DNA from: Helopsaltes ochotensis
Lineage: Eukaryota; Chordata; Aves; Passeriformes; Locustellidae
Reading direction: 5' to 3'
NCBI GenBank assembly: GCA_013400155.1
Contig: VXBM01001009.1
Span: 152,328 to 216,327, forward strand
DNA: 64,000 bases
Part shown: positions 13,801 to 32,745 of the stretch, piece after piece
Layout: every line of letters starts with the position of its first letter
Position numbering within the stretch: position 1 is the stretch's first letter
Made by a program: the position numbers and the translations under genes
The notes under the pieces: generated by a model
Seen by the model: the letters and a program-made list of their open reading frames with translations, nothing else
The model's database searches: none
Told to the model about the DNA's origin: nothing

Positions 13801-15741
13801 TGGGAATAATGTATCTGGAGTACCAGTCACATAAAAATGCAAGAAATTGCTCCTCTCTCAAAGGCAGCCAAATCATTCATTGTACTCATGTCTACACTTT
13901 GACTGGTAGCTTCCAGCAGAGATCTGAGCTAGCAAACTACAAGGTTTCCCCCTGATTTCAAACCCTGACTGTTTAACGTGTGTACGCATTAAAAAAATAC
14001 ATAATTAGTAACATATACACAACTTAATTCACCGTGGCATTATTCCCTCTTTGAGCTGCAATAAGTTAATTTATTCATGCTGTTCAAACATAAACTGAGT
14101 GATAGTGCAGGGACTCTGCCTGTAACACCACGAGCCTGATTTATATCCCTGAAATCAGTGACCATCCTTCCCTCTGCTTCCGAGGGCTTTGGGACTCACT
14201 GCTTTTCCAGGCAGATTCTCACATTGTGCTGTGAATAATAGCCCAGTGTGATGTCAACAAGAGCTGAGAAATTACTGCTCATTTATTTAAATCAACGTGG
14301 CACAGCCTTTCATGCCTGCTGCAGAACACTTGGCTGCATCCCACGGCAGCAACAGGAGGAATTGAGCTGTTTGAAATGCTCCTCAAAGCTTTTTTGGGCC
14401 AGCTCAAGATGGGAGAAGAGCTGAAAATAAAATAAAATCTGCAACCTAACCCTGTATGGGCACTGACCCCTGTCCAGTACAGCTGCTCGGGCAACAGAAA
14501 CACGATGCACACCTCGACACACATTCCACAGCTTTATTTCCATAAAGAATAAATTATTTCAGCCATCGAGACTCCAATTCTTTCCTCTTGTTGTCTCATA
14601 TAAAGCATGATTTACTTAAGCAGATTGTATTATCAACCTCTAATACACAGAAATAATAATTAACAAATACCTCATATTCCAGAGAGCACACACTGAGGTC
14701 CCCCAACAATAAAGATTTAAGTATCTCAGATGCTCACTTTATCCTAATTTTTGCCAGGGCAAAACATTCCAACAGGTTCAGCTGGGCAGAATTGCAGCAG
14801 ACACTCTAAGAAAGGCCCAGTAGCTCTTTGAGGCACAAAGGAAAAGTTTTTGTTCCAAATCAAGAATTTCTGGCTGACATATTTCACGTTCCTTTCGGAT
14901 TTAAGACACCCTGCTCTGAAAGCCACCATTATTTCCAAGTGAAGAAAGAAAAGGGAATTTTGCCCCATTTCTCCCCGCTCCTCACTCTGCTATTGTCCCC
15001 TGTATCTATTTCCAGGAAGCCAGATTCATTAGGGTTAATCTGCCTACTAAATGAATAAACAAAGGATTTCTCTGTCACTGAGGGGCCAGGTGAGCTGATA
15101 TCATCTTCTAACACAGAAAATCATCCCCACAAATACAGCGCAGGAAATTACCTGCTGCAATCCCACACCTGGGATCATTTGGCAAGTGCCTTAGAAATGT
15201 TGAGTAGATGACTGAAATCAAACTAATTATGGTTGTTTTTTGGTTTTTTTTTAATGCAGATCTTCTATCTGGAGGACAAAAAAAAAAAAGGCCTTTCTGA
15301 AAATGTGATGTAAAAAAAGGTCTCGGATGTCTTGGCTTAGCTCACTTACTAAAAATGCAGAAAACTTCCTCGGATGAAAATGTTGCAGGATTTGTGTAAT
15401 TAAAGTATTCTACTTCCTCACTAATGACAGCCACCTCTGGCTGTCTCCAGCAGTGCCCACGCTGCAAAAACATCCAGGTTTTACAAATTGTTGCTGTGAG
15501 GATCTCATGAAAGACACAGCAAAAGGGATCTAATGAAGCTGACAAACACAATTTCAATACCACAGCATCCACCTGGCCCAGGAACTCCTGACACAGACCC
15601 AGCTCCAGGTGCTGTTGGCTCTCCCAGTTCTGGTGGGGGCCACCGCTTTGGGAGTTGGCACCAGAAGGAGGAGTGGAGATCTGGAAAAGGTTCAGATCTT
15701 ACTTTGCAGATCTTTGCTTCTTCTGGAGTAGTAAAATGGAG

Positions 15742-15895
15742 CCATGGCATGGTCTGGGTGGGAAGGGACCTTAAAGATCATCAATTCCCACCCCCTGCCA
15801 GGGGCAGGAGCATCTTCCACTACCCCAGATTGCTCCAAGCCCTGGTCCTTGGACACTTGCAGGGATGGGGCAGCCACTTCTCCAGGCAAATGCTG
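15742..15895 (-). mobile_element. CR1 LINE 3' fragment
   Basis: The plus strand reads ggtctgggtgggaagggacc, ttaaagatcatc, aattcccaccccctgcc, then ttggacacttgcagggatgg. This is the reverse complement of the CR1 3' end, so the element lies on the minus strand. Diverged and short. Confidence 0.88.
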
Positions 15896-18800
15896 ACAGG
15901 TATTAGGGGTAGGAGGAGAGCTGGGGGGAATTCACAAAAAAAACTCCTAAGACAAGACAGGAAGAAGAATTCCTTCGATGGGGTGTGAACTGTGCACATG
16001 TTACAGCAGAAAAGGAGACAACACAGGGATTAAGAAGGACAGAAAACAGCGTAACAAGGGTGGAAGATGTGCTCAGCAGCCGTGACTGGAGACAAGAGGA
16101 AAATCTGAGGAAAAATGAAACAAAAATAAAAGAGGTCCCAGGATTCAAACAAAGACTGTACACCTGGGTAGAAACAGGCACAAATCCTAAAATTCAGAGC
16201 TTGGCAATGCTCTGGAGGAAGAAAGGGCAGGATTTGAAGCTTTGGGATGAATGCTGCTCCCAAAACTACCCAGCAAAGGGCTCCCTTCCCTCCCACAAAC
16301 ACGGACTCCATTTGATGTTCCTTCTACAGCAAGCAAGAGGAGATAAATTAAAATTGAGAACTTAGAGAGGGCTTTGATCCTATTGCCTGGAAATATGTAT
16401 AAGAATATTTTCTCCAGACGTCTTTTTGCTATATATGGAAACCAAATGCTGAGTAATCATACAAACCTTATGGTGCCTGAGCACAGCTGTGATCTGCAGC
16501 AGAGCACTGTCACTAGGGCCCAGGAAAATGGGGAAAACCAAGAAGTTTGCTGCTGAGGAAGAAGAGAAAATGGTGATCAAAGGCACTGGAGGCCTGATCA
16601 GACAAGAGGGAAGAGTTTCTAGCTGGTGAGCTTTTAAGATCCAAGCGACACATTTATTCTTGCATTACTGAGCTTCAACAGGCCAAGTAATGATTATCCA
16701 TTTTCTAAGGGTAGAGAAAAATGATCCTCTCTGAGACCTGCTGACTCAGGACAGCAGTAATGGGATGCAAAAGCCTGAATTTTGGTTTATTGGTTTACAG
16801 ATAGCACCAGCTGGCAGGGATGGAGCCATTTAGAGCTGTTTATCAGGACATGGCCTCGTGATGGGACGTGGCCAGAAGCTCTGATGTGGCACTGTCACTG
16901 CTCCTGGTGATGGCCAGGGCTTGGATTCGCCTCAGGAATTTGGGGGTTTAATTTCTCTAGGTACTCCTTATTCCTCTGAAATGGGAGAAAGACCAACTCA
17001 AAGAGCGGCACCAATTCTTGCTTTTTTACTTCAAGCGCTCATCAGTGTGGCATAGCTAATTAATGCTTTCAATAGGTGTTAAAAATTCCTGGGCTGTAAG
17101 GCAGTAAATGCATTATGAGCAGGCAAAGGCAAGTGGCTACAGTTTAGAAGCACAAAGGTGAGATAATGGCCTTCCACATCACTGAACTGTCAACCTCATT
17201 TAGCACAAAGCCCGGCATCTGGAGATTTCAAATCATACAGCCGTTTAAAAATATATAGAATGTTAAATTAAATGACAAACACGGGACATGTCACCTTTTA
17301 GAGGCAGAAATGTAAAACCGAAGCATATGTTCTCCAACTGGATTTGCTTCAGGATCAGCAATATTTTCGTAACCTCATTAGTTTCTTGACTTGGTTTTAA
17401 ACATACAAGGATGGATATACAAATAACTTACAAGTCCCCCACGTGATAGCCTCGATTATAAGTCAATCTTTACCAGCAACATAAATCGAGGACTGGAAGT
17501 TTAACTCTTGTGGAAGGTGAAGACAATGAGGAAGGATTTCTGCAAGCTGCTCCTCTGCAGGAACTGTAGGAGCAGCACAAACCAAGTGCAGAATAATTTA
17601 ACTTTTTTTTTTTTGTCAGCCAGATTCACAAAGTTTCAATCACGTTTCATTGAAGAGAAAGGAAAAAAGCACGAGCCAAACTTTGAAATAAAATCATGAA
17701 ATAGTGAAGCACTGCTGGCAGTTCAGCTTACTGGGCATCAAAGTTTAAACTTTGCTTTCAACCTCAGTTTTCCAAACACGCTGTCACTCACCATAATATG
17801 GGTTAAAAATAAGAGAAAGCAAAGATGAAATGTAAATGATTTAAATGCATGCATATGTTCTTTTGTAAAATGCATAATGCAGCTGCAAGATTCTTCCTCA
17901 TATTTTGGACACAAATCAAGGGGGAAATGGTTCACTTATGATACTGTGAATTTTTTATCTAACTTCAGTGCTAAAACGTAGCTCCCTGTAAGCATTTCAC
18001 TGTATACTGGGTGTTGGTTTCCTTTTTTTTGGGTTTTTGGTTTTTTTTTAGAGCTTAAATACAAACACCAACACCAAACGACTACCAGAGCACTTTCTGC
18101 TTGTTAAAAATCCACCAGCACCACAAAACAACTTTGCAGATGATCTACAGCCGTTTACTACATCCGACACTCAATCACAAGTAAACTCATCCTTACTTTT
18201 AAAACATATTTCAAGTGATGGGCAAAAAGTAGGGCACACGGCAGTTCGCTCAGCATTCCTGCTGTAAATAATACAGGTGAAAATCCCAATTAATGGGAAT
18301 TGCAAGGAGCTAGAGAGATTCTCACTGCCAACAGTGGCTTCTCCTGCTTTTTCGCATCAAGGCAAAATTAATTAGGTAGCACTTTGTGGTGTGGATTCTT
18401 TGTGGGGCTCCAAAACTGAGAGCTGCTCCGACTCAGAGCCCAGGAAACGCACCACAAAAGGGGATGGGAGAGCCAGTTCCCAAAACTCCCTCTCCTCCAA
18501 GGCGTGCCAAAGCCTCACAAATCCAGGAGTTATCCCGCAGTCCAGGTGGGCTGGAGGGAGGCAGGGCCAGCTGGGACGCAGGGCCGGGCGGGCGAGCCCT
18601 GCTCCTGCAGCAGATGTGAGCTCCAGGGAAAGCAGCTGTGCCAGAGCCCCCGGGGCCTTTCCACACGAGGCACAAATGGCTGCCCGCTGTTGCTGCAGGG
18701 AAATGGCAGGGAAGAAAGGCTTGGCAAGGCTGGGATTTCAGGAGAGGATGCTCTGCAGCCCACCTGACCCGGGGACACGGGATTTTTGACAGGACTATTA

Positions 18801-21800
18801 CAATCGCAGAGCTTATAAAACGTATTTGGAAAGGCTTTCGCGTTGGTTCTGGGATAGGATAGGAAGGCCCCAGGAATCCACTCCGAGGCCTTAAATCTGT
18901 GGCCAAACTCCAGCAAAAACCATATGTTGTTCATATCAGCACCTTTTGCCTTTCCCTTGCTCCATTTTGCAGGCCTGCAGCGAGCAGAGCCGCGGGGCAC
19001 CAGGGCTCAGGGACCACCTCTCACCGGGAGAAATCCCAGGACCATGATGCCAGGAGCCCCAAACCTGTTCTCTGTCTCTTGCTGACTGTGTCCTGCCTGT
19101 TTTCACCTTCACAAGGGGAGCAGCACCAGGTTTAAGCACAGGCAGTGCTTGGCTTCACTCTCTCCCTCAGAGACTCCTTTTGGGAAGAGGAGACTCCCAG
19201 GTGGGCTGTTCCAAGCAGGAATAAAAGCTCCACAGCTGGAGGTTGGGACCTCCAGGACTCCCCTTGCACACCAGAGCAGCTGAGGAGGAGGATGGTGGCA
19301 ATCAGGGGCTCCTTTCACCCCGTGCTCCCATTCCCTGCTCTCTGCAGCAGCCACTTGCTGGCACCAGCTTTGGCTTTTCAGAGCTCTCCAGCCAGAGCCG
19401 GAGCAGTAACCAGCACCCAATTTAGCCTGGGTTGTAATAAAAAGTGAAAGTTAAAAGCAATGCAAGCAGCAGATAAAGAACTATTAAAATCTGGCTGGGG
19501 TGGTGCCAGGGGATGGAGTCCAAGGCAGGGGAGGAGCCACAGCTCCAAGCCATTGGGTATCCCACAGTGGTGGATAATAAAAGAAAATAAAATATTTTCC
19601 ATCTGTTTCTTTACCCTTTACGTCACCGAGGCAATAAAATATACACACAAGCAAGCACCAACAGGCTGCATTTCAACTTGGATATAAATATTTATTCCCA
19701 GCAGAGAACATCTTTACCCCAGTGAGTAGCCAGAGGTGAGGAGGCTGTGATTGGAACACCCTCAAGGTATTAAACTCCACCTTGGAGTGGATGCAATGAC
19801 TGGCTAATTTGTCATGTCAAATAGCTCAGTTTTGTGTGTCATACCCCCAAATCCACACTTCTGCTCACTCATCCTCATCACACTCTAAGGACAACTGCTA
19901 AAACCCGCTCCTTTTGGATTAACAGTAGTGAAAATGAGTGCTTATATTTATATTACATTAAAAATTACTGCAAGAGGAAGCTGAAAGACAAAAGGAAGGG
20001 TCTGCATAGCCCTGAGGACAAGGGCTGATGTTCTGGAACAGCTCCTGAAAAGAGGGGAGAAGGAACTCAAGAGGATGAGAACCAGAATCCTGATGGCTGA
20101 AACCCTTAACATCTAACAGAGACTGCAGCCCAAAGTGGCAACGAGAAATAATGAGGCATATTTAGATGTTTTCTAAGCAACCATGGGAAATAGTGAGCAA
20201 ATACTTTGAAAGATACAGCCTAATTTAGTGAAATCACTAAATAAACATGCCCCATTATAAACTGGTTACAAATAAAGCTTTCCCTGAAACAATACCGACT
20301 CCAAAACTCTAACTTGCACATCCATTTTAAGGCCATTTCAAGCAGTCTAGATTAATAGATGAGCTTAGAACACGTTACAAGCTTATAAAAGTATAAAGAT
20401 TTGCAAAACACTTCCTTTAAGCAGTGTAGGAAAAGAGCAGAAATGTCAATGCACACGCTGCCTGCAAATACCAGTGGTGTGTTATTTCTGTGCAATCTCT
20501 CAAAACACAAGTACAGACACTGAGGTTTCTGGATCTCTTGTAAGTTTAACAGTAGCTGGGAGCTCTTAGATCTCCAGCTATAATAAATATTGTATCCTAC
20601 AGGAGCCCATCGGGAATCTCAGCTCATGTGCTGTTCCACAGAAGATTGTGGTGTCAGATATGATTAGAATCAACACTTCCCACTTATTCAGAGCTTTAAA
20701 GCTACCTACACACAGCATTAACAACTGGCAATGGAAGATCATTAAGGGGCACCTAAGGCTCTGGTATTAAGAATGAGTTTTTGTTAACCAGCGCAAAACA
20801 CCCAGGATAACAAGATTATTTTCCCCCCTCCCCCTAAATAAACCCAAGGCATTTCTGTGCTCACACCACGCTCTAGCCCACTGCAGTTTTTCAGCTGATC
20901 CAAACTGAAGGTGGCTTCCCCAGCTGGAAGTGAGCAGCTCACACTCCAGCAGTGAGAGGCTGCAGAGGCTGCGCTAATGGAGCCCCGAACACGCGTCAGG
21001 CAGGTTGTGTGACACGAGAACAACTGTCTGGGAGCAGCAGCCCTGTGCCAGTGACCATTATCGGGGCCCCTGGGGGCCCCACTGCAACTTATCTTCCTGT
21101 GGGAAGAAAAACCCCGTTCCCCTGGATTTGGTTACGGTGCTGGGGAGGTCACAGTTCAGCTCTCAGGGAGCTGGGACATCAGCACAGGAACCGCTGGGCC
21201 AAAAATCACCTGGGGAGGGGAACAAGGAGAGCAGCACCTCCAGGAACCTCAGCTGCTGAAAGTCAACTTCCACCCAGGACAGCTGGGTCTAGAAATGGCT
21301 GAGTTTTGATTTTCACTTGCATCAGTGAAATCAGCTGCATGCAGCACTGGTTTTTTTAAGCTGATACAGACTTGGTTTGAAATGCAACCATCTCAGAAGA
21401 GATGAGTTGCTTCAATCGTTATTGGACTGCTCAGCTGAACCAGAGGCAAACTGGGATGAGGAGTCTGCTCTGTCCCTTGCAGGGTAAAGCTCCTTCACAT
21501 CACCACATTGTGCTGTGGGGAGTGAGCTGCCACCTCCAGAACTGACTAAACCACCCACAATCATCACAGGGTGGAAAATTAAATCAGTATCTAATGATTC
21601 TGCTGCTTTTCACTCGCTGCTCCCATGCCTGTCCTCTCCAGTGTACTTCTCCTGCCTCCAGAAAACACCCACCAGTGTTTCAAGACATTAATGCTACTCC
21701 ATGTTCCCCTGCAGCTGAGTCTTTTCCCAGTCCAGGCAATGATCCAGCAGCAAGTGCCCAGTCAGTAGTGTCAGGTCATTTTAATTTCTCCTCACATCTC

Positions 21801-24800
21801 CCCAGTCTATAGGGCATAGCTGTTCCTAGATGTAATCATGTACACTGCATTGGCATCTTGGAGCCTGTTGGAGTCAGTTCTGTCTTAAGGCTCTCTTCAA
21901 AAATCATCAGATAGCATTTTCTCAAATTAGATGAAGTAAATCAAGTTGAAAACATTCAAAGTACCAGAATTTTGCATTATGCAGCTCGTGCACACACACA
22001 CTCAGGAACGCAGACGAGCTGGATGGAGAGAGCAGGAGCACATGTGAGGAAACAAAGATACCCGAGATATCCCACACGCAGTCACTAGTCAGGGAATAAT
22101 GCCTAAAATGTTATGCAAAGAGGTAACATAATGTGCATTTTAAATAGATTCATTAACAGGATCAGCACAGAAGTTATTGCAGGAAAGAAGCATAACTTAA
22201 ACTCATGTAAATTTAGGCTGACAGGATGAATAACTACAAACCAAGCAGTGCTTGGGCTGGTGTTTTTGTGTTACTGAACAGGTGATGCCCCCTAAGAGCA
22301 GCTTGTTCTCTGCCCATTATTAAAACCTCTCAATTGCTGTGAAGAACAGCCCAGGGGCCAAACCCTTTCGTTGCCTTCAAAGCTCAGCATTATCCTCTGC
22401 AGCCCTGAGCGCAATCTCTATCTGCCACAACAAACCACCTTTATCCCATGCAGGTAATTACAGGTTCAGGTCAAGGACTGCAGCCCGGATTGATTTCATC
22501 TCCCCGCAGCCCTGGCTGGCTGCACTCGAGCAGCCGTGACACCAGAGCTCCTGGAACGGGAGCCCAGGCCTGGCTCAGCCTGGCATTTATTGCCTGTGGC
22601 AGCAGGGACAGCCTGGGAATTCACAACGTCGGTGACTTCATCTGCCAGCTGCATTCACACATCTTTACTACCTGAATAACTGATCTGCGCCGCTCCCAGG
22701 CAGCACTTTGTGGCGTACAGCGTTTGGGAATAAATATTTGATCGTGCATACAACAGAAAGGAGCTCAGATGGTTTAAGGTGTGACGGCAGAAGTGCTTAT
22801 TAAATTCCAAGTGAGAGCATTGCTGGACAGACAAAATTTGTCCCGTGGTCGCTGCCTCACAGGTGTGGTGATGAACAATAAAAGGACAACTCCCTCCACA
22901 CAAAGCCCCAGTCAATTCTTCTGTTCATTAAACCCTCTGCAGGCAGAGCTCTCTGTCCATGACCAGCCAGTCACACACAAAAGAAAGGGAAGTACTAAAT
23001 TACAAGCTGATTTTAAGTGGGCATTGATTGAAGTAACCAGAAGAGAGCTTAGCATTGTCAGAGTTTCATACAACAGTAATAAACAATCTTCATTAAAAAA
23101 TGATGTGTGCATCCCCCTGCAGCACAGCACTCACCAGGTCTCAGTTGAGAACATTAAGGTTCCCCCCACCCCACACACAATTAATGAGGAAAAGAATCCT
23201 CAGGATCTTTTTCTTCTACAAATTAATTTTATTCATTAAATAATGCGATTCACTGAAATCCTTCCCACTCAATTTCTGTATTTATTCTAGGCAAGAAACA
23301 GATTTATGGTTCTATTCTGTGATCTCCTCGCAGCAGGAAAGGAAGAGGTTGATGCAAAAAAAAGAGATGAGACAATTCCTCTCTCAATGTTCTCATCCTC
23401 CACTAGCAATGCAACCAAATCATTACTTGGCTGATGGATAAATGTCCAAAACCCCTTTGTGTGAGGGAATAAACAAGGCTTTCCACAGACACAGAGCTGC
23501 AGCCACTTCTCTTCAACGAGCAGGAGTGAGTCACTGAGCACACCTGAGTCACCGAGCCCACACCTGGGCTGCAGCTGAAGGGAAACACTCAGAGCAGCTG
23601 TGTGGGCAAACTCACCGACCAGAACTGCTGCAAAATCCTTTCCCTAGAGCTTTCCTAGCTCTGAAAGCTCCAAGCTGACTGTACAGATACCCCAACCTGC
23701 CTACACCCCTGATTTCTGCAGCATTCATTATTCAGAGAGTGCTACCAGGTTTGATTTTGCAGATATGTAACACACATATGATCTATGTCATTCCAGGTTA
23801 TAGAATGAAAATTCAGAGAGGTGCCTGGACTCTTTAAGGTTTCTCCTTCATTTCTGGGTTCATAAATAGAACCTGATTTACTCAGACTCCACCCACCTGT
23901 GTGAAAGCCAAGCCCAGGGCCTGAGCACACCTTTGGGGAGGAGGGGCAAACAGCCTCTGCTTGCTGCACACAGTGAGCAGCCCCTACCTGTGCAGTGGTT
24001 CTGCTGCTGCATTATCACCAAAGGCTCCCAGCTTTACAAAGATTCAAACTCACTGCTGTCCCCCTTGAACATTTCCAACTGCCAATCTGGAATGGCATCT
24101 GGAATTACAGTGCATTTAATCCTTGAGGGTATATTCTCTCTATGATGCATATGACTAAAATATGTGCATTGAGGGACAAATGTCCAGTAGCTTTAGGTGA
24201 CGGAGTTTTTGCAAACTTTTCTTGAAAAAATAAACCAGGGAAGCGTGTCTTAGGAGAATTTTGAGTTGAGAGAACCATACAGTAATAGGCATTTTTAAAC
24301 ATATCCAAGTAACCTTTACAGATTCACCCATCCACCTTGAGAATGCCACTGCAAATTTTCATTGCTGATGGCAGCATTAGAGTTTTGCACTTTTTAAATA
24401 AAGACTTTTGCAAGTGATCTTAAGAGATTGTCCTTAGCACACTGCTGTTTCACGGACGCATGAGGAAAACCATGCTTTAACAAAAAAAAAAGCACATAAA
24501 CCGCTTATTAAATATAACAAAAGAATTGTCACCAACAGGGGAGAAGGAAGGAAGCTATTGAGAAAGGCTGAAGGCTAATGGGAGATGATAAACATGTACT
24601 TGAAGTCTTTTGATAGGAAGGAGAAGCGATGAGTCAGATAAGCAGAGGCGCCACACGGGTTGCATCTCCCAGCAACAGGCAATCAAAGCTCCAGACAAGC
24701 ATCTTCATAAAGTGCAACAGGCTCCAGTGCAGGGGCAGAGCTCAACAATCACTTCCTGGTTCAGCTCAGGCAGGAAAAATTTATGGCCTACTTAAAAATC

Positions 24801-27049
24801 CTTCAAACCTAAAAATGTCTTTTCCATAAAGAACGTCAGCTGTGTAGGGCACGCCGTGGGAAGAGCAGGAAATGAGAATACTTGAAGTGGTGGACTGGAA
24901 CACAAAAACCCAGTGCTGAACATGAGTGGTATTAAAACCAAAGCCTTCCCATCCACAGCTGAGATTAATGGAGTTTTCTGCACATCTCAGAGGTGGGAAG
25001 AAAATCAACATAAAATACTCTTCTTTCCTTTGCTGGGCCCTATTACAACAGTTTGAAACCTCAAACAACAGTGTATGTATTTTCCTTCTGTCTCCTTTAC
25101 TCTGCAACAATTCACACCCCTAAACCATCACACAATTTAGAATCTGAAACCCTAAATTCTGCATTGGAAAGAGTGAGGATCGGGCAATACAAAACCTGCA
25201 AAGAGATGCTCAAATCCCTGAATCAAATATCAATTCCAAGCCAACCTGTCTGGGCAAAGTAAATAAAAAACCTGCCATCAGCATGTCCCTAACAAAACCC
25301 ACGTATTGTTTATGAGAAACTTATGAAGTGTTATAACCAAACTGAGTCACTGCAGGACAGTAAATATATTTTCAGTGTCCTAATAACGTATACAATGGAT
25401 TTTAGCAATTTTAATATGGACACATATGTTAAAGGCATTACAAGTGAGGCTTCATCACACTCACATGAGTCAGATCATATTAAAGCCCCATCCACACCTC
25501 AGGAAAGGTTGGTCAGCGTGGAAGAGGCAGAGCCCTGTGTGTGCATTGTTCTGTTGTAGATGCAGTACCACAGCTCTAGGAAGTGCTACAGGTACAGAAT
25601 GGTGACCTTGCAGAATCACTGCAGTCCCTGTTACAGGTGAAGGCACCGCTCCTACACAGGAGGGGAAAATCCCCAGCCTGATGATGCTGAGATCTCTCTC
25701 TGTATCAGCTGATAGAGAGGCACAGCTCTGCCATTAATCACTCTGAATCTCAAGTGTCACATACACAGCCTCAAGCACTCCTGTGATTCCAGCTTGGAAC
25801 CTTTTAGGAGCAATAAGCATGGATGAACTAGGCAAAAAAAAAAAAATCATAACTGATGCATTAATATTTTCTTCTGTATCAAACAATTATTTTCAAAATT
25901 ACTTTGCCATGTAGTAAAACAAACAAAATTCCCTTTCAATAACCAGCACCAGATGTTTGTCTAAGCCCAACAGGAATTAATTTAACAACTTTTAAATATT
26001 TGAAAATGGAATTTATAAGGACAATTCTCAATATCCAAAGTAAATGTGGTTACTATTGAACTCTGTTATAAACACATAGATGAAATATCCCGTAATACCC
26101 AAATAAATTCATTTGGCAAACAATGAAGTATCTCGGACTCAGCATTTATATCAAACAGCAAACAGAGTCTGAAACAGGAGCTTTTATTTTAACTCTCTTT
26201 AAACCAACCTTCAGAAACCCCTTTCTGTATGTGTTACAGTCTCTTTTTACAGTTTAGCCTCAATCCAATCAGGAGTCTCCAGGGATTTTCAAATCGCTGA
26301 AGATTAAAATCCTCTCCGACCTGACTGTTTGACTAATGCTGTGTGTTTAATAATTCTACTTGTGAGAGATTTTATTTGACAAAATCCTGCTGTGTGGACC
26401 CTCAGACGCTGTACAGCTGCACTGGAACATGAAGCTCTGCTGCTGCCCTTGTTTCTTTAGACAGGCTATTCCCCAGCACTGAGGGGAAAAGAGAACTTTA
26501 TAGTACATCTATTACTCTGTTGATATTAACACAACCACTGTGGTATTAAATCTACACACTCTTTTCAGAGCAGAGCAGTGAAAATGTGCCTATTACACAA
26601 ACATTAGATAAACTCTCCTGTTGTCCTGACTGTTCACAGAAATCAATTACATTTATGATTACATTTCAATGAAAGCTACTTTATAAACGAGATGGAACTG
26701 CAATATTCTACGCTTTAGGCATTCATTAATAAAAGCATTTCGGTGTTAGTATTTGTAAATGTTCTGCTTTTTAGTTTAGGCCGTTTTTAGCATTCTATAG
26801 CTCATGTTAAACTTGACATAAATAGTGTGTCCAGATCTTACCACAATGCTGGGGCTTCACATTTGAGTGGTAAGAGGGGAAAAAACAAAACCACCTCATT
26901 ATAGCAGGATTGAGTATTTGTATGAGACAGCACTTACCCCGTGGTGCAGAAAATCAGGAAAACCTCGGTGCCAACAATTAGTACACGTGTTACCAGCCCA
27001 AACAAAAGAGCAGATGGATGAATTTGGAAGAGCAAGTGAGTGTTCCTAC

Positions 27050-27147
27050 CTGAAGTAGCATCGATGACGGTGGAGACGCCGCGGCGGTCGGCGGTGGGCC
27101 GCGGGGACCCCGGCATGCTGACGGGCTCCGAGCGCACCGGCTGGATC
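27050..27147 (-). CDS. BCAS3: BCAS3 coding exon 'IQPVRSEPVSMPGSPRP' (98 nt)
   Basis: Encodes IQPVRSEPVSMPGSPRP, then TADRRGVSTVIDATS. This is the basic, proline- and serine-rich part of the BCAS3 C-terminal tail. Human reads RSDPVSMPGSSRPVSDRRG and ends ASG, so a few conservative changes are seen. The acceptor is ..tgtccttggcag|G. The donor is TTCAG|gtagga, leaving one G that should start the glycine of S-G-TFDRS in the next exon. No TFDRSVTLLEV-type sequence is found on the minus strand between 1 and 27049, so the next exon must be outside the window. The exon is CpG-rich, with many CGC/GCC codons. Confidence 0.98.
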
Positions 27148-31712
<4,565 letters not shown>

Positions 31713-31813
31713 CTGGGACAGCCACTCCTCATCCTCCTGCCCGCTGTGGTCGGAGGCCAAGCTGTCGTAGGACTCGTGCCGGGTGATGGGCCCAGGGCTC
31801 CCCGGTGGCACCA
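31713..31813 (-). CDS. BCAS3: BCAS3 coding exon 'VPPGSPGPITRHESYDSLAS' (101 nt)
   Basis: Encodes VPPGSPGPITRHESYDSLAS, then DHSGQEDEEWLSQ. It matches the BCAS3 segment that closes the folded domain and includes a serine-rich, then acidic stretch (DHSGQEDEEW) likely to be exposed. The acceptor is ..tttttttcag|TG. The donor is CCCAG|gtatgc, phase 0. The R-H-E-S-Y-D-S run looks like a possible basophilic kinase site, but that is inference only. As I recall, human has glycine where this sequence has the E of RHES. Confidence 0.98.
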
Positions 31814-32502
31814 CTGAAAAAAACCCCAGAAAACACAAAATCACACTTTCTGTTAAATGCTTAATTAAAAAAAAAAAAAAAGCTTTTTTACTAAGTTAAT
31901 GGCACAGCAATGTATGTTTTCCTAAATCTGTGACAACAAATTTTCTAGAAGCACAAGAAAGATCTCAAATATTGACATTAAAAGGATGAAAAGGTTCCTG
32001 CTCTTTGACTTGGATGTATCCATACAGCCACCAGGAAAACCCATTGGCTCTTCTTCTTTTAACCTGAAGTTCTTAAAATGCCAAAGTATTTTTATGTTCC
32101 CACATTTCATAATCACTCAAAGTTTTTAAAGTTTTTAAAAACTATATTATTGCAGGATTGACCTTTATGTGTCAAGCTTCCAACCACTACAAATTTTTAC
32201 AGCCACGTAGTAAAGCCCCAATAATTGGAGCTCTAATGGCAAAGCAGACACAATGGTAGCCAGAAATACAGAACGGCGCCTCTGTAAAGTAAACAGCTTT
32301 GCATAAATCCATACACTTGATGGCATAAAGGGATTTCCATCCTGTTTTGTGTGTGTGTATCTGAAGCTACAGAGCCATTTCTCACACCTCTGGATCACAG
32401 AGAGTCCGTATTCTCAAACCTGCAACGTCCCAAATTCAGCTCAGGGCCCAACTTATTCCAGAATTATTCCAAGTGCCAGAAAAATTAGGACATATTCTTA
32501 CA

Positions 32503-32720
32503 AAGGAAGCTCAGGTTGGATATTAGGAACAATTTCTTCACTGAAAAAGAATGGTCAAGCAATGGAAGAGGCTGCCCAGGGAAGTGATGGAGTCACCATC
32601 CCTGGAGGGGTTCAAACAATGAGCAGAGATGGCATTTCATGGCATGGTTCGGTGGGCATGGGTTGGACTCGATGGTTTTGGAAGTCTTTTCCAACCTGAC
32701 TGATTCTGTGCTTCTGTGAC
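32503..32720 (+). mobile_element. CR1 LINE 3' end, truncated
   Basis: Reads gttggatattaggaacaatttcttcactgaaaa, then gaggctgcccagggaa, a ttggactcgatgg block, and ends in attctgtgcttctgtgac. These are the standard landmarks of the CR1 3' region and its short terminal 8-mer repeats. 5'-truncated as usual; no ORF is left. Confidence 0.93.
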
Positions 32721-32745
32721 AAAGCACCAAGTTTTTCCCATGTGA

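Larger units (their letters stand above)
1..27049 (-). other. BCAS3: BCAS3 intron near the 3' end of the gene (partial)
   Basis: This 27-kb block follows the donor at 27049. I found no BCAS3 exon, no other recognisable protein-coding exon and no structural RNA gene in it. It contains a CR1 fragment at 15742-15895 and another at 27235-27320, a T24 run at 1247-1270, a mixed pyrimidine tract near 10776-10825, and an AT-rich block with TAATTA sites around 10064-10150. GC-rich patches without gene structure lie around 10440-10640, 18380-19420 and 20940-21300. The longest open frames (for example 7093-7704 on plus, 203 codons) lack family resemblance and consensus splice context and are taken as chance. 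In human, the last BCAS3 introns are also very large. Confidence 0.85.

Noticed and set aside
18380..19420. GC-rich region with many overlapping open frames on both strands, considered as a gene
   Set aside because: No recognisable peptide, no consistent splice pairs, and frames open on both strands as expected from composition alone.
22781..23239. 152-codon plus-strand frame
   Set aside because: No domain is recognised, and codons look like ordinary intron sequence.
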